This document shows, piece by piece, positions 28,486-37,115 of a stretch of DNA of 64,000 nucleotides. The notes under the pieces are model-generated. The model saw only the letters and a list, made by a program, of their open reading frames with translations. It was not told the origin of the DNA and made no database searches. A program made the position numbers and the translations under genes. Source of the DNA: Flavobacterium cyanobacteriorum (GTDB taxonomy: Bacteria; Bacteroidota; Bacteroidia; Flavobacteriales; Flavobacteriaceae). The stretch is from positions 6,149-70,148 of the forward strand of contig NZ_NOXV01000304.1 in assembly GCF_002251835.1 (NCBI RefSeq), given 5' to 3'. Position 1 is the stretch's first letter. Each line of letters begins with the position of its first letter.

Positions 28486-29178
28486 TTAGTTTTTCCTGTT
28501 TTTGTTATTCTGGTTATTTTTCCCGTTACTGTTGCGCTGCATTTTCTGTTTGGGGTTGTTGAACTGCATTTTGTTCGACATTTTTTTGTTTACCCGCATC
28601 AGTTCGTTTGTGTTAGAAAGCTCCTCATTAGTCTTAAGCAGGTTTATGCTGCCTCCGGAGAGTTCCAGCAGGTGCTCAAATATTACCTCATCGGTTACGG
28701 TATCTTTATTCCAGCTTAGGTATGATTTTTTCATGTGGTTGGCAATCACGATGATGAGGGCGTTCTTCATTTCGCCATCTTCCCATTTATTGGCTACATC
28801 AATCATGTATTTAATATTGTTGCCATAAAAGCGGTACTTGGGGAAGTTTTGCGGGTAGCCGAGCCTGTCGGGCTTTTGTGCCAGCATTTCGCGTGACGGT
28901 ATTGGGTAGGGCGAGTCAACATCCAGCCTGAAGTCAGACATTATGAATATCTGATCCCATAATTTATGCTGAAAATCGGGTACATCCCGCAAATGGGGAT
29001 TAAGGCTTCCCATAACTGATATGATATATTTTGCGGCCTTATTTCGCTCTTCACGGTCTTCCAGTGCTACAGCCTGTTCTATAAGCTTTTGCAGGTGCCG
29101 CCCGTATTCGGGTATCCTAAGGCCTGGCCTTTCTGAATTATATTCAAGAAAAGTAACTGCTTCTTTTGTGTTTTGCAT
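28486..29178 (-). CDS. DUF4290 domain protein
   Basis: This 230-residue soluble protein fits the DUF4290 family, which is restricted to Bacteroidota as far as remembered. Conserved parts include LEYNSERPGLRIPEYGRH (residues 11-28), LNPHLRDVPDFQHKLWDQ and FYGNNIKYMIDVA. The last 35 residues form a low-complexity Asn/Lys-rich tail that could bind nucleic acid. It sits between the DUF493 gene and murA on the same strand, with gaps of 12 and 15 bases, so the three genes are probably one transcript. The link with murA hints at a cell-envelope role, but no function is established. Confidence 0.88.
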   Translation of the reverse strand: MQNTKEAVTFLEYNSERPGLRIPEYGRHLQKLIEQAVALEDREERNKAAKYIISVMGSLNPHLRDVPDFQHKLWDQIFIMSDFRLDVDSPYPIPSREMLAQKPDRLGYPQNFPKYRFYGNNIKYMIDVANKWEDGEMKNALIIVIANHMKKSYLSWNKDTVTDEVIFEHLLELSGGSINLLKTNEELSNTNELMRVNKKMSNKMQFNNPKQKMQRNSNGKNNQNNKNRKN

Positions 29179-29190
29179 ATTCCGTAATAT

Positions 29191-29475
29191 TTAAAGGGAG
29201 ATTATGCCTTCAATACCTGAAAGCTCTATGTATTTGTCAATAACACTTTGCGCACTTGCCATGCGTACATTTACAGATACGCTCGTGTACTTGCCGGTTT
29301 TAGACTGCGTAGTGTCTATTACGGCGCCCATCTGGTCAAAGGAGTTTTCTATTTTTAGTATTTTTTCCTCGTCTGAAGGTACTATAAATTTAAACAGGTA
29401 TTCGGCAGGCCAGGTAGCTGAATCCATAAGTTCCTGCTTCAGCCTCTGGTAAAATTCTTCAGTTTTTTTGTCCAT
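29191..29475 (-). CDS. DUF493 domain protein
   Basis: From the ATG at 29475 the protein has 94 residues and matches the small ACT-like DUF493 family: FYQRLKQELMDSATWPAEYLFKFIVP, then the strand GKYTSVSVNVRMAS and the final helix. Two further ATG codons lie just upstream (29478 and 29481), and a frame open to 29595 has no family similarity. The -7-like element at 29493-29500 lies inside that longer frame, which favours the short start. Family members are of unknown role. It heads the probable DUF493-DUF4290-murA transcript. Confidence 0.85.
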   Translation of the reverse strand: MDKKTEEFYQRLKQELMDSATWPAEYLFKFIVPSDEEKILKIENSFDQMGAVIDTTQSKTGKYTSVSVNVRMASAQSVIDKYIELSGIEGIISL

Positions 29476-29492
29476 CATCATTAAAATAAACG

Positions 29493-29500
29493 CAAATATA
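29493..29500 (-). promoter_or_regulatory. Candidate -7 element for DUF493-DUF4290-murA
   Basis: On the minus strand this reads TATATTTG, an exact TAnnTTTG match, 17 bases before the ATG at 29475. A TTG lies upstream but at too short a spacing to be a convincing -33 element. Confidence 0.5.
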
Positions 29501-29684
29501 CAATTATCCTGTCGCAATACCCTATAATAAATTTTAACCCAAAATTTAAATTTGTTTTTTGCTTCACTAAAGCAACCTTTCACTGATATTTTCATCTACA
29601 AAGAACAATCAGTCAGTAAATCAAAAAATGGACAGTAACAGCTTTTACATACCAGGAGTATGAAATTGGGTTGTTTATTTGGTT

Positions 29685-29712
29685 GCCGCATTGGCCGTAA
29701 GGCTGATGCGGC
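29685..29712 (-). terminator. Perfect hairpin at the end of the small membrane gene
   Basis: GCCGCAT (29685-29691) and ATGCGGC (29706-29712) pair, and the stem continues inward with two G-T wobbles and GCC/GGC to a four-base GTAA loop, giving 12 pairs without a bulge. It overlaps the stop codon of the minus-strand membrane gene. There is no T run on that strand, so it may stabilise the 3' end rather than terminate by itself. Confidence 0.45.
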
Positions 29713-30068
29713 TATTTATAATACATTTTTATTACGGTTAAAATAACCACAGTGGCAGCGCCCATAAAGCAATAAGAATAAAGGACGAGCCTGTTAAGCA
29801 CCGTTTTGTTGCGGTAAAGCCTTATGACTATAAACAATATGCTGCCCATAAGCAGATTGAAGAAAACCCAGAGCATAAGCGCCCTGTTCAGGGAGGGGTT
29901 GCCATTGCCGGAAGCATTATGAAGCGTAATATATAATAAGATGCCATACACTACCAGCCATAGCATATACAGCGCTATCAGTATATGAAAAATGATATGA
30001 CGGGTATCCAGATTCTTCATCGTATTACTATAAAAAACGTTTTCACGGGTTTCTTCATATCCAGCCAT
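29712..30068 (-). CDS. Small membrane protein of unknown function
   Basis: The 118-residue product has a polar N-terminus and three strongly hydrophobic segments (about residues 26-48, 62-84 and 92-115), so it is an integral inner-membrane protein. No family is recognised. A second in-frame ATG at 30020 (MKNLDTRHI) would remove 16 residues and is equally possible. It stands alone, divergent from the AlkB-like gene across 68 bases, with a hairpin at its 3' end. Confidence 0.6.
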   Translation of the reverse strand: MAGYEETRENVFYSNTMKNLDTRHIIFHILIALYMLWLVVYGILLYITLHNASGNGNPSLNRALMLWVFFNLLMGSILFIVIRLYRNKTVLNRLVLYSYCFMGAATVVILTVIKMYYK

Positions 30069-30136
30069 GACAATTTAACATTTAAAGTTTTAAATGCCGA
30101 TGCATTACTGTAATTTTAAGCACTGAATACAAAGAT

Positions 30137-30742
30137 ATGGATCTATTTACCACTCCGGGAATTATGCCTAACCTTCTCCCTTATGATGGGGAAGCCATCT
30201 TTTGCGGGGCGGTACTTTCCCAACCGGAGGCGCAACAGTATTTTGACCTCCTGATGGCAACCATACCGTGGAAGAACGATGAAGTGGTTATTTATGGAAA
30301 AAAAATTATTACCAAAAGAAAAGTTGCCTGGTTTGGCGATTCTGATTTCTCTTATACTTATTCAAACGTGACCCGCACCGCATTGCCATGGACGGCAGGA
30401 CTGCTGGAGCTGAAAATGCTTGCAGAGGCACATTCGGGCACTGTTTTTAATTCATGCCTGCTTAACCTGTATCATTCGGGAGAAGAAGGGATGTCATGGC
30501 ATAGTGATGACGAAAAAGAACTTGGCGAGAATACCGTAATTACTTCATTAAGCCTCGGGGCTGCCCGAAGATTTGCATTCAGGCATAAAATAACTAAGGA
30601 AAAGGCTGAACTAGTTCTGGGTAATGGCGACCTGATGATAATGCAGGGAAGTACACAAAAACACTGGCAGCACAGCCTCCTTAAATCTGTAAAGGTAAAA
30701 CATCCCCGCATAAACCTTACATTTAGGACATTTACATTTTAA
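30137..30742 (+). CDS. AlkB-like 2-oxoglutarate/Fe(II) dioxygenase
   Basis: AlkB-type enzymes remove methyl groups from damaged bases in DNA or RNA by oxidation. The 201-residue protein has the iron ligands His122-x-Asp124 (WHSDDE) and His179 (HWQHSLLK) and the 2-oxoglutarate-binding arginines in RINLTFR (Arg191, Arg197). The N-terminal nucleotide-recognition part includes PWKNDEVVIYGK and KVAWFGD, closer to the ALKBH2/ALKBH3 type than to E. coli AlkB. It stands alone with no Ada gene nearby. All catalytic residues are present, so repair activity is likely. Confidence 0.9.
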   Translation: MDLFTTPGIMPNLLPYDGEAIFCGAVLSQPEAQQYFDLLMATIPWKNDEVVIYGKKIITKRKVAWFGDSDFSYTYSNVTRTALPWTAGLLELKMLAEAHSGTVFNSCLLNLYHSGEEGMSWHSDDEKELGENTVITSLSLGAARRFAFRHKITKEKAELVLGNGDLMIMQGSTQKHWQHSLLKSVKVKHPRINLTFRTFTF

Positions 30743-30878
30743 TTAAAACATAAACAAAGTATGTTTTGTAAAAAAACTGTCAAAATATATAATAGTTATT
30801 AGCATATATTTAATAATTTTAACACCATATTTTACGCTTTTAAAATGCGCTCCCCAAGGTATTTTAATTAAAACTATT

Positions 30879-31184
30879 ATGCAGATGAAGTTACGTGATT
30901 TCAAAGACTGGATCAATAAACTTTCGGAAGATGAACTGGATAAAGACCTTATGTATAATTCCATTGATTACGGTATTTCGGGTAATGTTAATGAAATTAT
31001 AAAGTCTGAGCATAACCTTTACTATGTAGGCGACGAGCCTGTCCTGCTGCACACCCGTGAAGAATTACTGAAAAGGGGGTTTACAGAGCCTGATATTGCA
31101 CAGTTTGAAATAGAAATCCCCGAAGGCTGTTACTATATCGAGATCAGTAATGAGTACAGTATACTTGAAAGATTCCTCCAGTAG
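30879..31184 (+). CDS. Hypothetical acidic protein
   Basis: The 101-residue product is acidic, soluble and without signal peptide or membrane segment. It starts MQMKLRDFKDWINKLSEDELDKDLMYNS; an alternative ATG two codons later is possible. The pattern of short helices and strands (NLYYVGDEPVLLHTREELLKRGF) looks folded, not random, and codon use resembles neighbouring genes. No family is recognised and no function is proposed. It is a single gene between the AlkB-like gene and the pfkB-type kinase gene. Confidence 0.65.
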   Translation: MQMKLRDFKDWINKLSEDELDKDLMYNSIDYGISGNVNEIIKSEHNLYYVGDEPVLLHTREELLKRGFTEPDIAQFEIEIPEGCYYIEISNEYSILERFLQ

Positions 31185-31247
31185 TTTAACAGTGTGTTAA
31201 GTGCTTTATGCCCCACTGTTTGGTAATTTTACAACCAGAAATAAGCC

Positions 31248-32189
31248 ATGTCTAAAACTGTCCTTACCATTACCCTTAATCCGGCTATTGATAAAAGCAC
31301 TATTGTTGAAGGCATCAAGCCTGAAAAGAAACTGCGCTGCTTGCAGCCGGTTTATGAGCCGGGAGGTGGCGGTATCAACGTTTCCCGTGGGCTCATAAGG
31401 CTGGGCATAACTTCCTCCGCCTTATTTACCTCCGGTGGAAGGGCAGGGGCATTGCTTGAATCACTTGTGGATAGTGAAGGTATCTGTGCCATACCATTCC
31501 GTATAGAGGGAGAAACCCGTGAAAATTTTACAGTAGTTGATTCGGCTACCAATGAACAGTACCGGTTTGGCATGCCGGGCGCAGGTATAACCGATGGTGA
31601 AGCCGGCCAGCTTTCCAGGAAAATACTGGCGCAAAAACCTACGCCCGATATCGCAGTTATCAGCGGCAGCCTGCCACCCGGTATCAGTAAAGGTTTTTTA
31701 AGTAATCTTATTAATAGCCTAAAGCAGCAGCACTCAAAAGTCATATTGGATACTTCGGGTGACGCGCTTAAAGAATCGCTTGATGCGGGAGTTTACCTGA
31801 TAAAGCCAAACCTCGGTGAACTGAGCAGGCTGTCGGGTAGGGGAGAACTTGATAATGATTCTGCTGACGAAGCAGCAAAAGAGCTTATCGAAGCGGGAAA
31901 AGCTGAAGTAGTCGTGGTGTCAATGGGGCCACAGGGCGCCTATGTGGTTACAGCCGCACAAAGTATACATGTACCCGCGCCTTCAGTAAAAAAACGTAGT
32001 TCGGTAGGCGCAGGCGACAGTATGGTTGCGGGTATGGTATCCATAATGGCTCAAGGCGGCAGCCTGGCCGACATGGCGCGTATGGGTGTGGCCTGCGGTA
32101 CAGCAGCTACCATGAACCCAGGCACCACATTGTTTAAAAAAGAAGATGCCGAAAGGCTGTATAACTGGCTTGTGAGGTATGTGAAATAA
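31248..32189 (+). CDS. pfkB: 1-phosphofructokinase-family hexose kinase
   Basis: The 313-residue protein is a PfkB/ribokinase-fold sugar kinase of the 1-phosphofructokinase/LacC/Pfk-2 branch. It begins VLTITLNPAIDKS, has the glycine-rich GGGGINVSRGL substrate loop (about residues 44-54), and the signature SVGAGDSMVAGM near residue 256, whose Asp is the catalytic base. It could be 6-phosphofructokinase II or another hexose-phosphate kinase; the sequence does not settle which. Its TAA stop overlaps the next ATG by one base. Confidence 0.85.
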   Translation: MSKTVLTITLNPAIDKSTIVEGIKPEKKLRCLQPVYEPGGGGINVSRGLIRLGITSSALFTSGGRAGALLESLVDSEGICAIPFRIEGETRENFTVVDSATNEQYRFGMPGAGITDGEAGQLSRKILAQKPTPDIAVISGSLPPGISKGFLSNLINSLKQQHSKVILDTSGDALKESLDAGVYLIKPNLGELSRLSGRGELDNDSADEAAKELIEAGKAEVVVVSMGPQGAYVVTAAQSIHVPAPSVKKRSSVGAGDSMVAGMVSIMAQGGSLADMARMGVACGTAATMNPGTTLFKKEDAERLYNWLVRYVK

Positions 32190-32491
32190 TGCTTATTAAA
32201 AATATGGCTATGGATTACCAGGAAGCGAAAGATTTGTATGACGAGCTGAAAAACTTTGAAGGTAAAGCCAGTTTCAAAGGTGAGGACACAGTGATAGACC
32301 TTTTTGTGCTACTGCCCGAAGAAGATGCCGCAGCACTTGATATGGCACTTTTTCTCAGGCAACACCAGTCAACAGGTAGTTTTGAGATTAGCGGGCCACA
32401 TAATGCCGCATATACGGTAATCGGTATCAATATTGCAAAGCAGGATTACAGTAATGATACCGATTATTTTGCGGCTATGATAGTATGGTAA
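32189..32491 (+). CDS. Hypothetical small protein coupled to the sugar kinase
   Basis: The 100-residue acidic protein has no recognised family. Its first ATG overlaps the kinase stop codon (TAATG); internal ATG codons at residues 6 and 8 are also possible, and MDYQEAKDLYDELKNFEGK looks like the conserved start. It contains regular strands (TVIDLFVLLPEED, AAYTVIGINIA) and no membrane segment. The tight coupling suggests co-expression with the kinase, but nothing in the sequence shows a role. Confidence 0.6.
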   Translation: MLIKNMAMDYQEAKDLYDELKNFEGKASFKGEDTVIDLFVLLPEEDAAALDMALFLRQHQSTGSFEISGPHNAAYTVIGINIAKQDYSNDTDYFAAMIVW

Positions 32492-32604
32492 ATGATTCCC
32501 GGCCAGGCGTTTTTAAATTTAAATTTTTATTGGCTTTTTCTTACCAAAACTTTAAAGGTTTGTGCAGCATCTTTGTATTGCTATCAACCACAACATATTT
32601 TAGT

Positions 32605-32829
32605 ATGAAAAAGAATATTGACCTTGCCACAATTAAAAATTTTATCCTTGCCAATGCACTTAACGGGAATGTAATGCTTATGCTCCACCCTAAAAATTTT
32701 GAAAGCCTTTTTGCTAAAGGAACTAAAAGAGTCAGATCGCTCTGTATTGCCGGTGTTAATGTTATCCCTGACAATAATAATGAAATTGCTGAGGATGAAA
32801 TTGATATCCTTGAAATCAAGTTTGGTTAA
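32605..32829 (+). CDS. Hypothetical small protein
   Basis: Starting at the ATG at 32605, the product has 74 residues (MKKNIDLATIKNFILANALNGNVML). The frame is open further upstream to 32485, but that part is AT-rich, unlike a coding sequence, and contains a promoter-like CATCTTTG. It is soluble with a regular helix-strand pattern and an acidic C-terminus (EIAEDEIDILEIKFG). No family is recognised. Confidence 0.55.
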   Translation: MKKNIDLATIKNFILANALNGNVMLMLHPKNFESLFAKGTKRVRSLCIAGVNVIPDNNNEIAEDEIDILEIKFG

Positions 32830-33146
32830 CAGGGGCCATTGCTATCAGTTACCGCACCATACAGGAGGATTTGCAGGAGAACGGCCCACCGGCGATAATA
32901 TCATACTTTTAGGGGTGTTTGAAAAAAAAGTTATTAAAGATACCGCCGGCAGCTGAAAATAAATCATATCGGTATAGTACCGCTTGATGCTTCTTTAGCC
33001 TGTTCATTTTAAACTTTATTTTAGTTCAAAACCCTTAGGGTTTGGTATTTGGAACAATTTGTTTTCAAGGCCTGTCAGGGTTTCCTCCCTACTGTTATAT
33101 TTGAGGCAATTATTATATTTACATGCAATTAAAAAACTGGATGTAA
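32830..33146. other. 317-base intergenic region
   Basis: The region between a small hypothetical gene and the next + strand gene holds little. AAACCC and GGGTTT form a six-pair inverted repeat around 33029-33043, too short and without a T run to be a good terminator. A -7-like element is listed separately near the right end. An open frame of 85 codons crosses the left end but has no family resemblance. No gene or RNA is supported. Confidence 0.5.
33096..33103 (+). promoter_or_regulatory. Candidate -7 element for the CarboxypepD_reg-like gene
   Basis: TATATTTG matches TAnnTTTG exactly and ends 43 bases before the gene start. A similar TATATTTA follows about 19 bases later. No -33 element is evident. 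Confidence 0.45.
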
Positions 33147-34223
33147 ATGAAAGGTATCATCTCTATTGTGCTTCTTTTGTTAGGGCCTATAACCATGTAT
33201 GCGCAGCAGGTTGCGGGATTGGTATATGATAATAAAAACCTGCCCCTTCCGGGTGCATTTGTATACCTCGACGGTACAACATTTTCTACTGATACTGATG
33301 CCAATGGCCACTTTGTCCTGAATACGGGCGACCGCAATGCGGGGATACTGGTGGTAAGTTTTATAGGGTATAAAACCGCACGTATTCAAAATCCATTTGG
33401 AGATAAAAGTCCTCTAAAAATCTATTTAGAAGAAGATATATTAGACATTAAGGAATTAGTAATCAACGCAAAGGCGACTTTTACCCGGAAGCAGATGCTA
33501 GCGGCTTTTCGTGAACTTTTTTTAGGAAAATCTTCTGTTGCATTGTCCTGTGATATTGAAAATGAAGATGATATCCTACTGTACTATGATAACAATACCT
33601 ACACCCTTACCGCCGAAGCCAAAAAGCCACTGCGTATAAAGAATAAAAAACTGGAATATGATGTACAGTTTGATTTAGCCACTTTCGGGGTAAAATACCG
33701 AAAGAAAACCCTCGATAATGACGATGTGGAAAGAAGTGTTTTTGCGGGCACCACCTTTTTTAAAGACCTCTCCGAAAATGGTTCAGCAGACAAAAAAAGG
33801 AAAAAATCGTATCTGGGTTCTGCCACACACCTCATGAAGACAATTGCTTCGCAAGACTGGTATAACCAGGGTTTTGAACTTTATGTTGACGGCTTTAGGG
33901 CTAATCCTAAGGAGTATTTTCAAGTGAAAGATACACTCAATGTGAAAAAGATAACCGGCAAAGTCTATAAACCCTCAACTATTTTTGTAAGGGATACACT
34001 TAACTTAGCTGCAGAGCCAAAAAAGCAGACTCTAATGTCGACAGTACGTTATAACCTACTTTACAGGGGCAGCAAGCGATCAGTTTTTATACTCAGGGAT
34101 GGTGTGTTTTATGTAGACAGGTTCGGGTTGTATTCACCAATAAGCGAAGTAATGTTTGGCGGTTATATTTCAGAACTAAAGGCGGGGGACATGCTGCCTG
34201 CGAATTATGAATACAAAGAGTAA
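33147..34223 (+). CDS. Exported CarboxypepD_reg-like domain protein
   Basis: The 358-residue protein has a signal peptide (MKGIISIVLLLLGPITMYA, about 1-19), then an N-terminal CarboxypepD_reg-like domain (QVAGLVYDNKNLPLPGAFVYLDGT up to SFIGYKTARI), the module found at the start of TonB-dependent receptors. No plug or barrel follows; the C-terminal 250 residues are of unknown fold and rich in charged residues. It is probably a periplasmic or surface-anchored protein of Bacteroidota type. It is a single gene, and its function cannot be deduced. Confidence 0.78.
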   Translation: MKGIISIVLLLLGPITMYAQQVAGLVYDNKNLPLPGAFVYLDGTTFSTDTDANGHFVLNTGDRNAGILVVSFIGYKTARIQNPFGDKSPLKIYLEEDILDIKELVINAKATFTRKQMLAAFRELFLGKSSVALSCDIENEDDILLYYDNNTYTLTAEAKKPLRIKNKKLEYDVQFDLATFGVKYRKKTLDNDDVERSVFAGTTFFKDLSENGSADKKRKKSYLGSATHLMKTIASQDWYNQGFELYVDGFRANPKEYFQVKDTLNVKKITGKVYKPSTIFVRDTLNLAAEPKKQTLMSTVRYNLLYRGSKRSVFILRDGVFYVDRFGLYSPISEVMFGGYISELKAGDMLPANYEYKE

Positions 34224-34295
34224 ATGTTAGCAATACACTAAAAATATAGCTTGTTATTTCTGCACTGGCTAACTTTATAAAAAAAATCCATTCGT

Positions 34296-34664
34296 ATGGC
34301 TACACACAAAAAAACACTGGTAATGGGCGCCTCAACAGAGCCCTCAAGATATGCTTACAAGGCCATCAACATGCTGCGGAGGTACGGACACCCTGTAGTA
34401 GCTATAGGTAAAAAAGCTGATGAGCTTGACGGCATAAAAATAGAGAAAGGCCAGGTCCAGTATGACGGTGTTGATACTGTAACACTTTACCTTAATCCCA
34501 TGAACCAGCGCCAGTATTATGATTATATTATTGGCTTGAAGCCCAGGAGGGTTATTTTCAACCCTGGCACTGAAAACCCTGAGTTTTATTCCCTGCTTAA
34601 GGAAAACGGCATAGCTGTTGAAACCGGCTGTACGCTGGTTATGCTTTCGATAAACCAGTATTAG
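34296..34664 (+). CDS. CoA-binding (Rossmann-fold) protein
   Basis: The 122-residue protein matches the CoA_binding_2 (YccU-like) family: TLVMGASTEPSRYAYKAINML near the N-terminus, HPVVAIGKKADELDGI, and RRVIFNPGTENPEFYSLL with the final ETGCTLVML. It binds CoA in related structures, but its cellular role is unclear. Its 3' end overlaps the convergent symporter gene by 26 bases, so the two messengers would be antisense to each other there. The family call is confident. Confidence 0.88.
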   Translation: MATHKKTLVMGASTEPSRYAYKAINMLRRYGHPVVAIGKKADELDGIKIEKGQVQYDGVDTVTLYLNPMNQRQYYDYIIGLKPRRVIFNPGTENPEFYSLLKENGIAVETGCTLVMLSINQY

Positions 34665-36150
34665 CGTTATGCTTCCTGCTTATAAACAGCAAGAGTATAA
34701 AAGTGACCATGCCGTTTATAATGATTAGCTCATTGTCAAAAGTGTAACCACCCAGCAGTGTTGAAGAATAAGCGCTGATAAAGTAGGTTACAGCCGGAGA
34801 TATGAGGCATACAAGCGGAACCAGCCTGTCGCGCACTTCAAAATTCTTCATGAAAAGCCCAAAACTATACAGGCCAAGTAACGGCCCGTAAGTATACCCG
34901 GCAATGCGGAAAATCATGCTCACTACAGAATCATCATTCACATAATTGAACAGGATGATTACCAGGAACATTGCCAGTGAAAATAATAAGTGTACCATGT
35001 GACGGGTCCTTATATTGTTTTCTTTTTTAAGGTTTTCTTCCTTATCCATTCCTAAAAAATCAACACAAAATGATGTGGTTAATGCCGTAAGTGCCGAATC
35101 AGTAGTGGCAAATGTGGCTGCGGTTAGCCCTAAAAGGAAAATAATTGATGGTATGAGTGCCAGGTGGTTAAATGCAATTTCCGGGAAAAGAAGGTCAGTG
35201 CGCGGTGTGCCATTCACCTCGGGAACAGCAATACCATTATTTTCGGCAAATATATACAGCAGCGCCCCTACACCCAGGAAAAAAAGATTAATTATTACAA
35301 AAATCCCTGTAAAGGTGAACATGTTTTTTTGTGCTTCACCAATATTTTTGCAGCTGAGGTTCTTCTGCATCAGGTCCTGGTCAAGCCCCACCATAGCGAT
35401 AGTTACAAAAATTCCGCCCAGTACCTGTTTTATAAAGTGAAAGCGGTTGGTTATAAAATCTTCAAAGAAAAAAATTTTGGAATAGTTACTTTTCTTAACG
35501 GTTTCAAAAGCCTCGGGCAAACTAAGGTTAAGGCTGTCGCAGATAAAGTAAATAGTAAAAAATACCGATGAAACCAGGAAAAGTGTTTGCAGTGTGTCGG
35601 TAATTATAATAGTTTTTAGTCCCCCTTTGTAAGTATAGGCAAAAATAAGCAATAGCGATATAAGTACGGTAACGGCAAAGGGTACCCCAAAATCATCGAA
35701 TACATATCGCTGGAGCACGAGTACCACCAGGTATAGCCTGAATGCTGAGCCAATAGTACGGCTGATAAGGAAAATGGTTGCCGAAGTTTTGTAGCTGAAA
35801 TATCCCATCCTGCCCTCAATGTAGGTGTATATTGATGTGAGGTTCAGGCGATAATATAGCGGCAGCAGCACCTTTGCAATGATGATAAAACCAATGGCAT
35901 TCCCAATTATAAACTGGAAATATTTGAACTGCGCGCCACTGGGTGCGCCAACCTCTCCCGGAACTGAAATGAACGTAACACCTGAAAGGGCGGTGCCTAT
36001 CATCCCGAAGGCTACCAGGTACCATTTTGAATTTTTATTAGCCTTAAAAAAAGTGTCGTTACTGCTGTCTTTACGGCTTACCAGCCTTGAGATGAGGATT
36101 AGTATACCGAAATAAAGGATAATTATAGATAATATGGTTGCAGAATTCAT
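34639..36150 (-). CDS. Sodium:solute symporter family protein
   Basis: From the ATG at 36150 the protein has 503 residues and about 13 hydrophobic segments, the SSS-family topology. It begins MNSATILSIIILYFGILI, carries GMIGTALSGVTFISVPGEVG in the first inverted repeat, and the motif GLTAATFATTDSALTALTTSF corresponds to the conserved fifth-helix region near the sodium site. The frame extends to 36198, but that extra part is not conserved in character. The substrate cannot be told from sequence. It converges on the CoA-binding gene and diverges from recR. Confidence 0.88.
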   Translation of the reverse strand: MNSATILSIIILYFGILILISRLVSRKDSSNDTFFKANKNSKWYLVAFGMIGTALSGVTFISVPGEVGAPSGAQFKYFQFIIGNAIGFIIIAKVLLPLYYRLNLTSIYTYIEGRMGYFSYKTSATIFLISRTIGSAFRLYLVVLVLQRYVFDDFGVPFAVTVLISLLLIFAYTYKGGLKTIIITDTLQTLFLVSSVFFTIYFICDSLNLSLPEAFETVKKSNYSKIFFFEDFITNRFHFIKQVLGGIFVTIAMVGLDQDLMQKNLSCKNIGEAQKNMFTFTGIFVIINLFFLGVGALLYIFAENNGIAVPEVNGTPRTDLLFPEIAFNHLALIPSIIFLLGLTAATFATTDSALTALTTSFCVDFLGMDKEENLKKENNIRTRHMVHLLFSLAMFLVIILFNYVNDDSVVSMIFRIAGYTYGPLLGLYSFGLFMKNFEVRDRLVPLVCLISPAVTYFISAYSSTLLGGYTFDNELIIINGMVTFILLLFISRKHNANTGLSKA

Positions 36151-36244
36151 GTAAAATATATTGTATGTTGCAAAACAACTAAAAAAAACTGAAACCACAG
36201 CATCTTAAACGTTTCCAAAAACCGCCAGTTAACTGCCAGTTTAG

Positions 36245-36252
36245 TACATTTG
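36245..36252 (+). promoter_or_regulatory. Candidate -7 element for recR
   Basis: TACATTTG matches TAnnTTTG and ends seven bases before the first recR ATG. A start point at the usual distance would leave a leader of only a few bases for the start at 36260, or about eight for the ATG at 36266. Confidence 0.45.
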
Positions 36253-36259
36253 CATTATT

Positions 36260-36877
36260 ATGGAGATGTCGTCAAAATTACTGGAAAAAGCGGTTGCTGA
36301 AATTTCACAGCTTCCGGGTATTGGGAAAAGGACTGCCCTAAGGCTTGCACTGCACCTGCTGAAGCAGCCCACAGAGCAGACGCAGATGCTGGCAAAAGCG
36401 CTGCAAAGCATGCGTGAAGATATAAAATTTTGTACCCAATGCCATAATATTGCGGACACCGATACCTGTGAAATATGCGCTAATCCGCTACGCGACAGGT
36501 CGGTGATATGTGTGGTGGAGGATATAAGGGATGTCATGGCTATAGAAAATACAAACTTGTTCAGGGGCATATATCATGTTTTGGGAGGCAAAATATCGCC
36601 TATTGACGGAGTAGGCCCGGGCCAGCTAACCATAGCATCACTTGTGGACAAGGTAAAAACCGGCACGGTAAAGGAGCTAATATTCGCCCTGAGCCCAACT
36701 ATGGAAGGCGATACCACCAACTTTTATATTTACAGGCAAATAAAAGATACAGGTATAATAACATCGGCTATTGCGCGTGGTATTGCAGTTGGGGATGAGC
36801 TGGAATTTGCCGATGAGGTTACCCTTGGCAGGAGCATACTCCACCGTGTTCCATTTGAAAATTCGCTGGCAAAATAA
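36260..36877 (+). CDS. recR: Recombination protein RecR
   Basis: RecR acts with RecF and RecO in loading RecA at gaps during recombinational repair. The 205-residue protein has the N-terminal helix-hairpin-helix ([17 protein letters not shown]), the zinc finger with four cysteines in [16 protein letters not shown] (about residues 57-72) and the TOPRIM domain with [12 protein letters not shown] and [13 protein letters not shown] codons at 36260 and 36266 are both plausible. It stands alone before the polysaccharide locus. A 238-base AT-rich gap follows, with nothing clear except a -7 element near its end. Confidence 0.96.
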   Translation: MEMSSKLLEKAVAEISQLPGIGKRTALRLALHLLKQPTEQTQMLAKALQSMREDIKFCTQCHNIADTDTCEICANPLRDRSVICVVEDIRDVMAIENTNLFRGIYHVLGGKISPIDGVGPGQLTIASLVDKVKTGTVKELIFALSPTMEGDTTNFYIYRQIKDTGIITSAIARGIAVGDELEFADEVTLGRSILHRVPFENSLAK

Positions 36878-37072
36878 TTTCTTAACAAACGCAAAATAAT
36901 ATATTCGTAATTATCTTTACTTAAAAAGGTTAGTAAAATAACAATTCCAATTAATAAATTATAAAGCCGGTCTCAATTTCATAAGAATAAGACCTTATTA
37001 TTGAATTAATAAGAAAAGTGTGGTGAAGCCTTTAAAAAGCACTGATTTATGAGATAAGTATTTATATTTGCA

Positions 37073-37080
37073 AAACTGAC
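37073..37080 (+). promoter_or_regulatory. Candidate -7 element at the head of the polysaccharide locus
   Basis: TATATTTG matches TAnnTTTG and lies 35 bases before the first gene of the polysaccharide locus, in an AT-rich gap after recR. As the first such element before a long unidirectional run of genes, it is the best candidate for the main locus promoter. No -33 element is evident. Confidence 0.5.
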
Positions 37081-37115
37081 AAACAGAGGCTTAATTTAAA
37101 AATACTTCTTTATTG

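Noticed and set aside
30745-30767. AAAACATA/TATGTTTT inverted repeat after the AlkB-like gene.
   Set aside because: The stem is AT-only apart from one G-C pair and is followed by A residues on the + strand, so it is not a convincing terminator.
32699-32956. 85-codon open frame overlapping a small gene and the following gap.
   Set aside because: It overlaps a better supported frame and resembles no family; it was considered as a gene remnant, but no parent gene is recognised.
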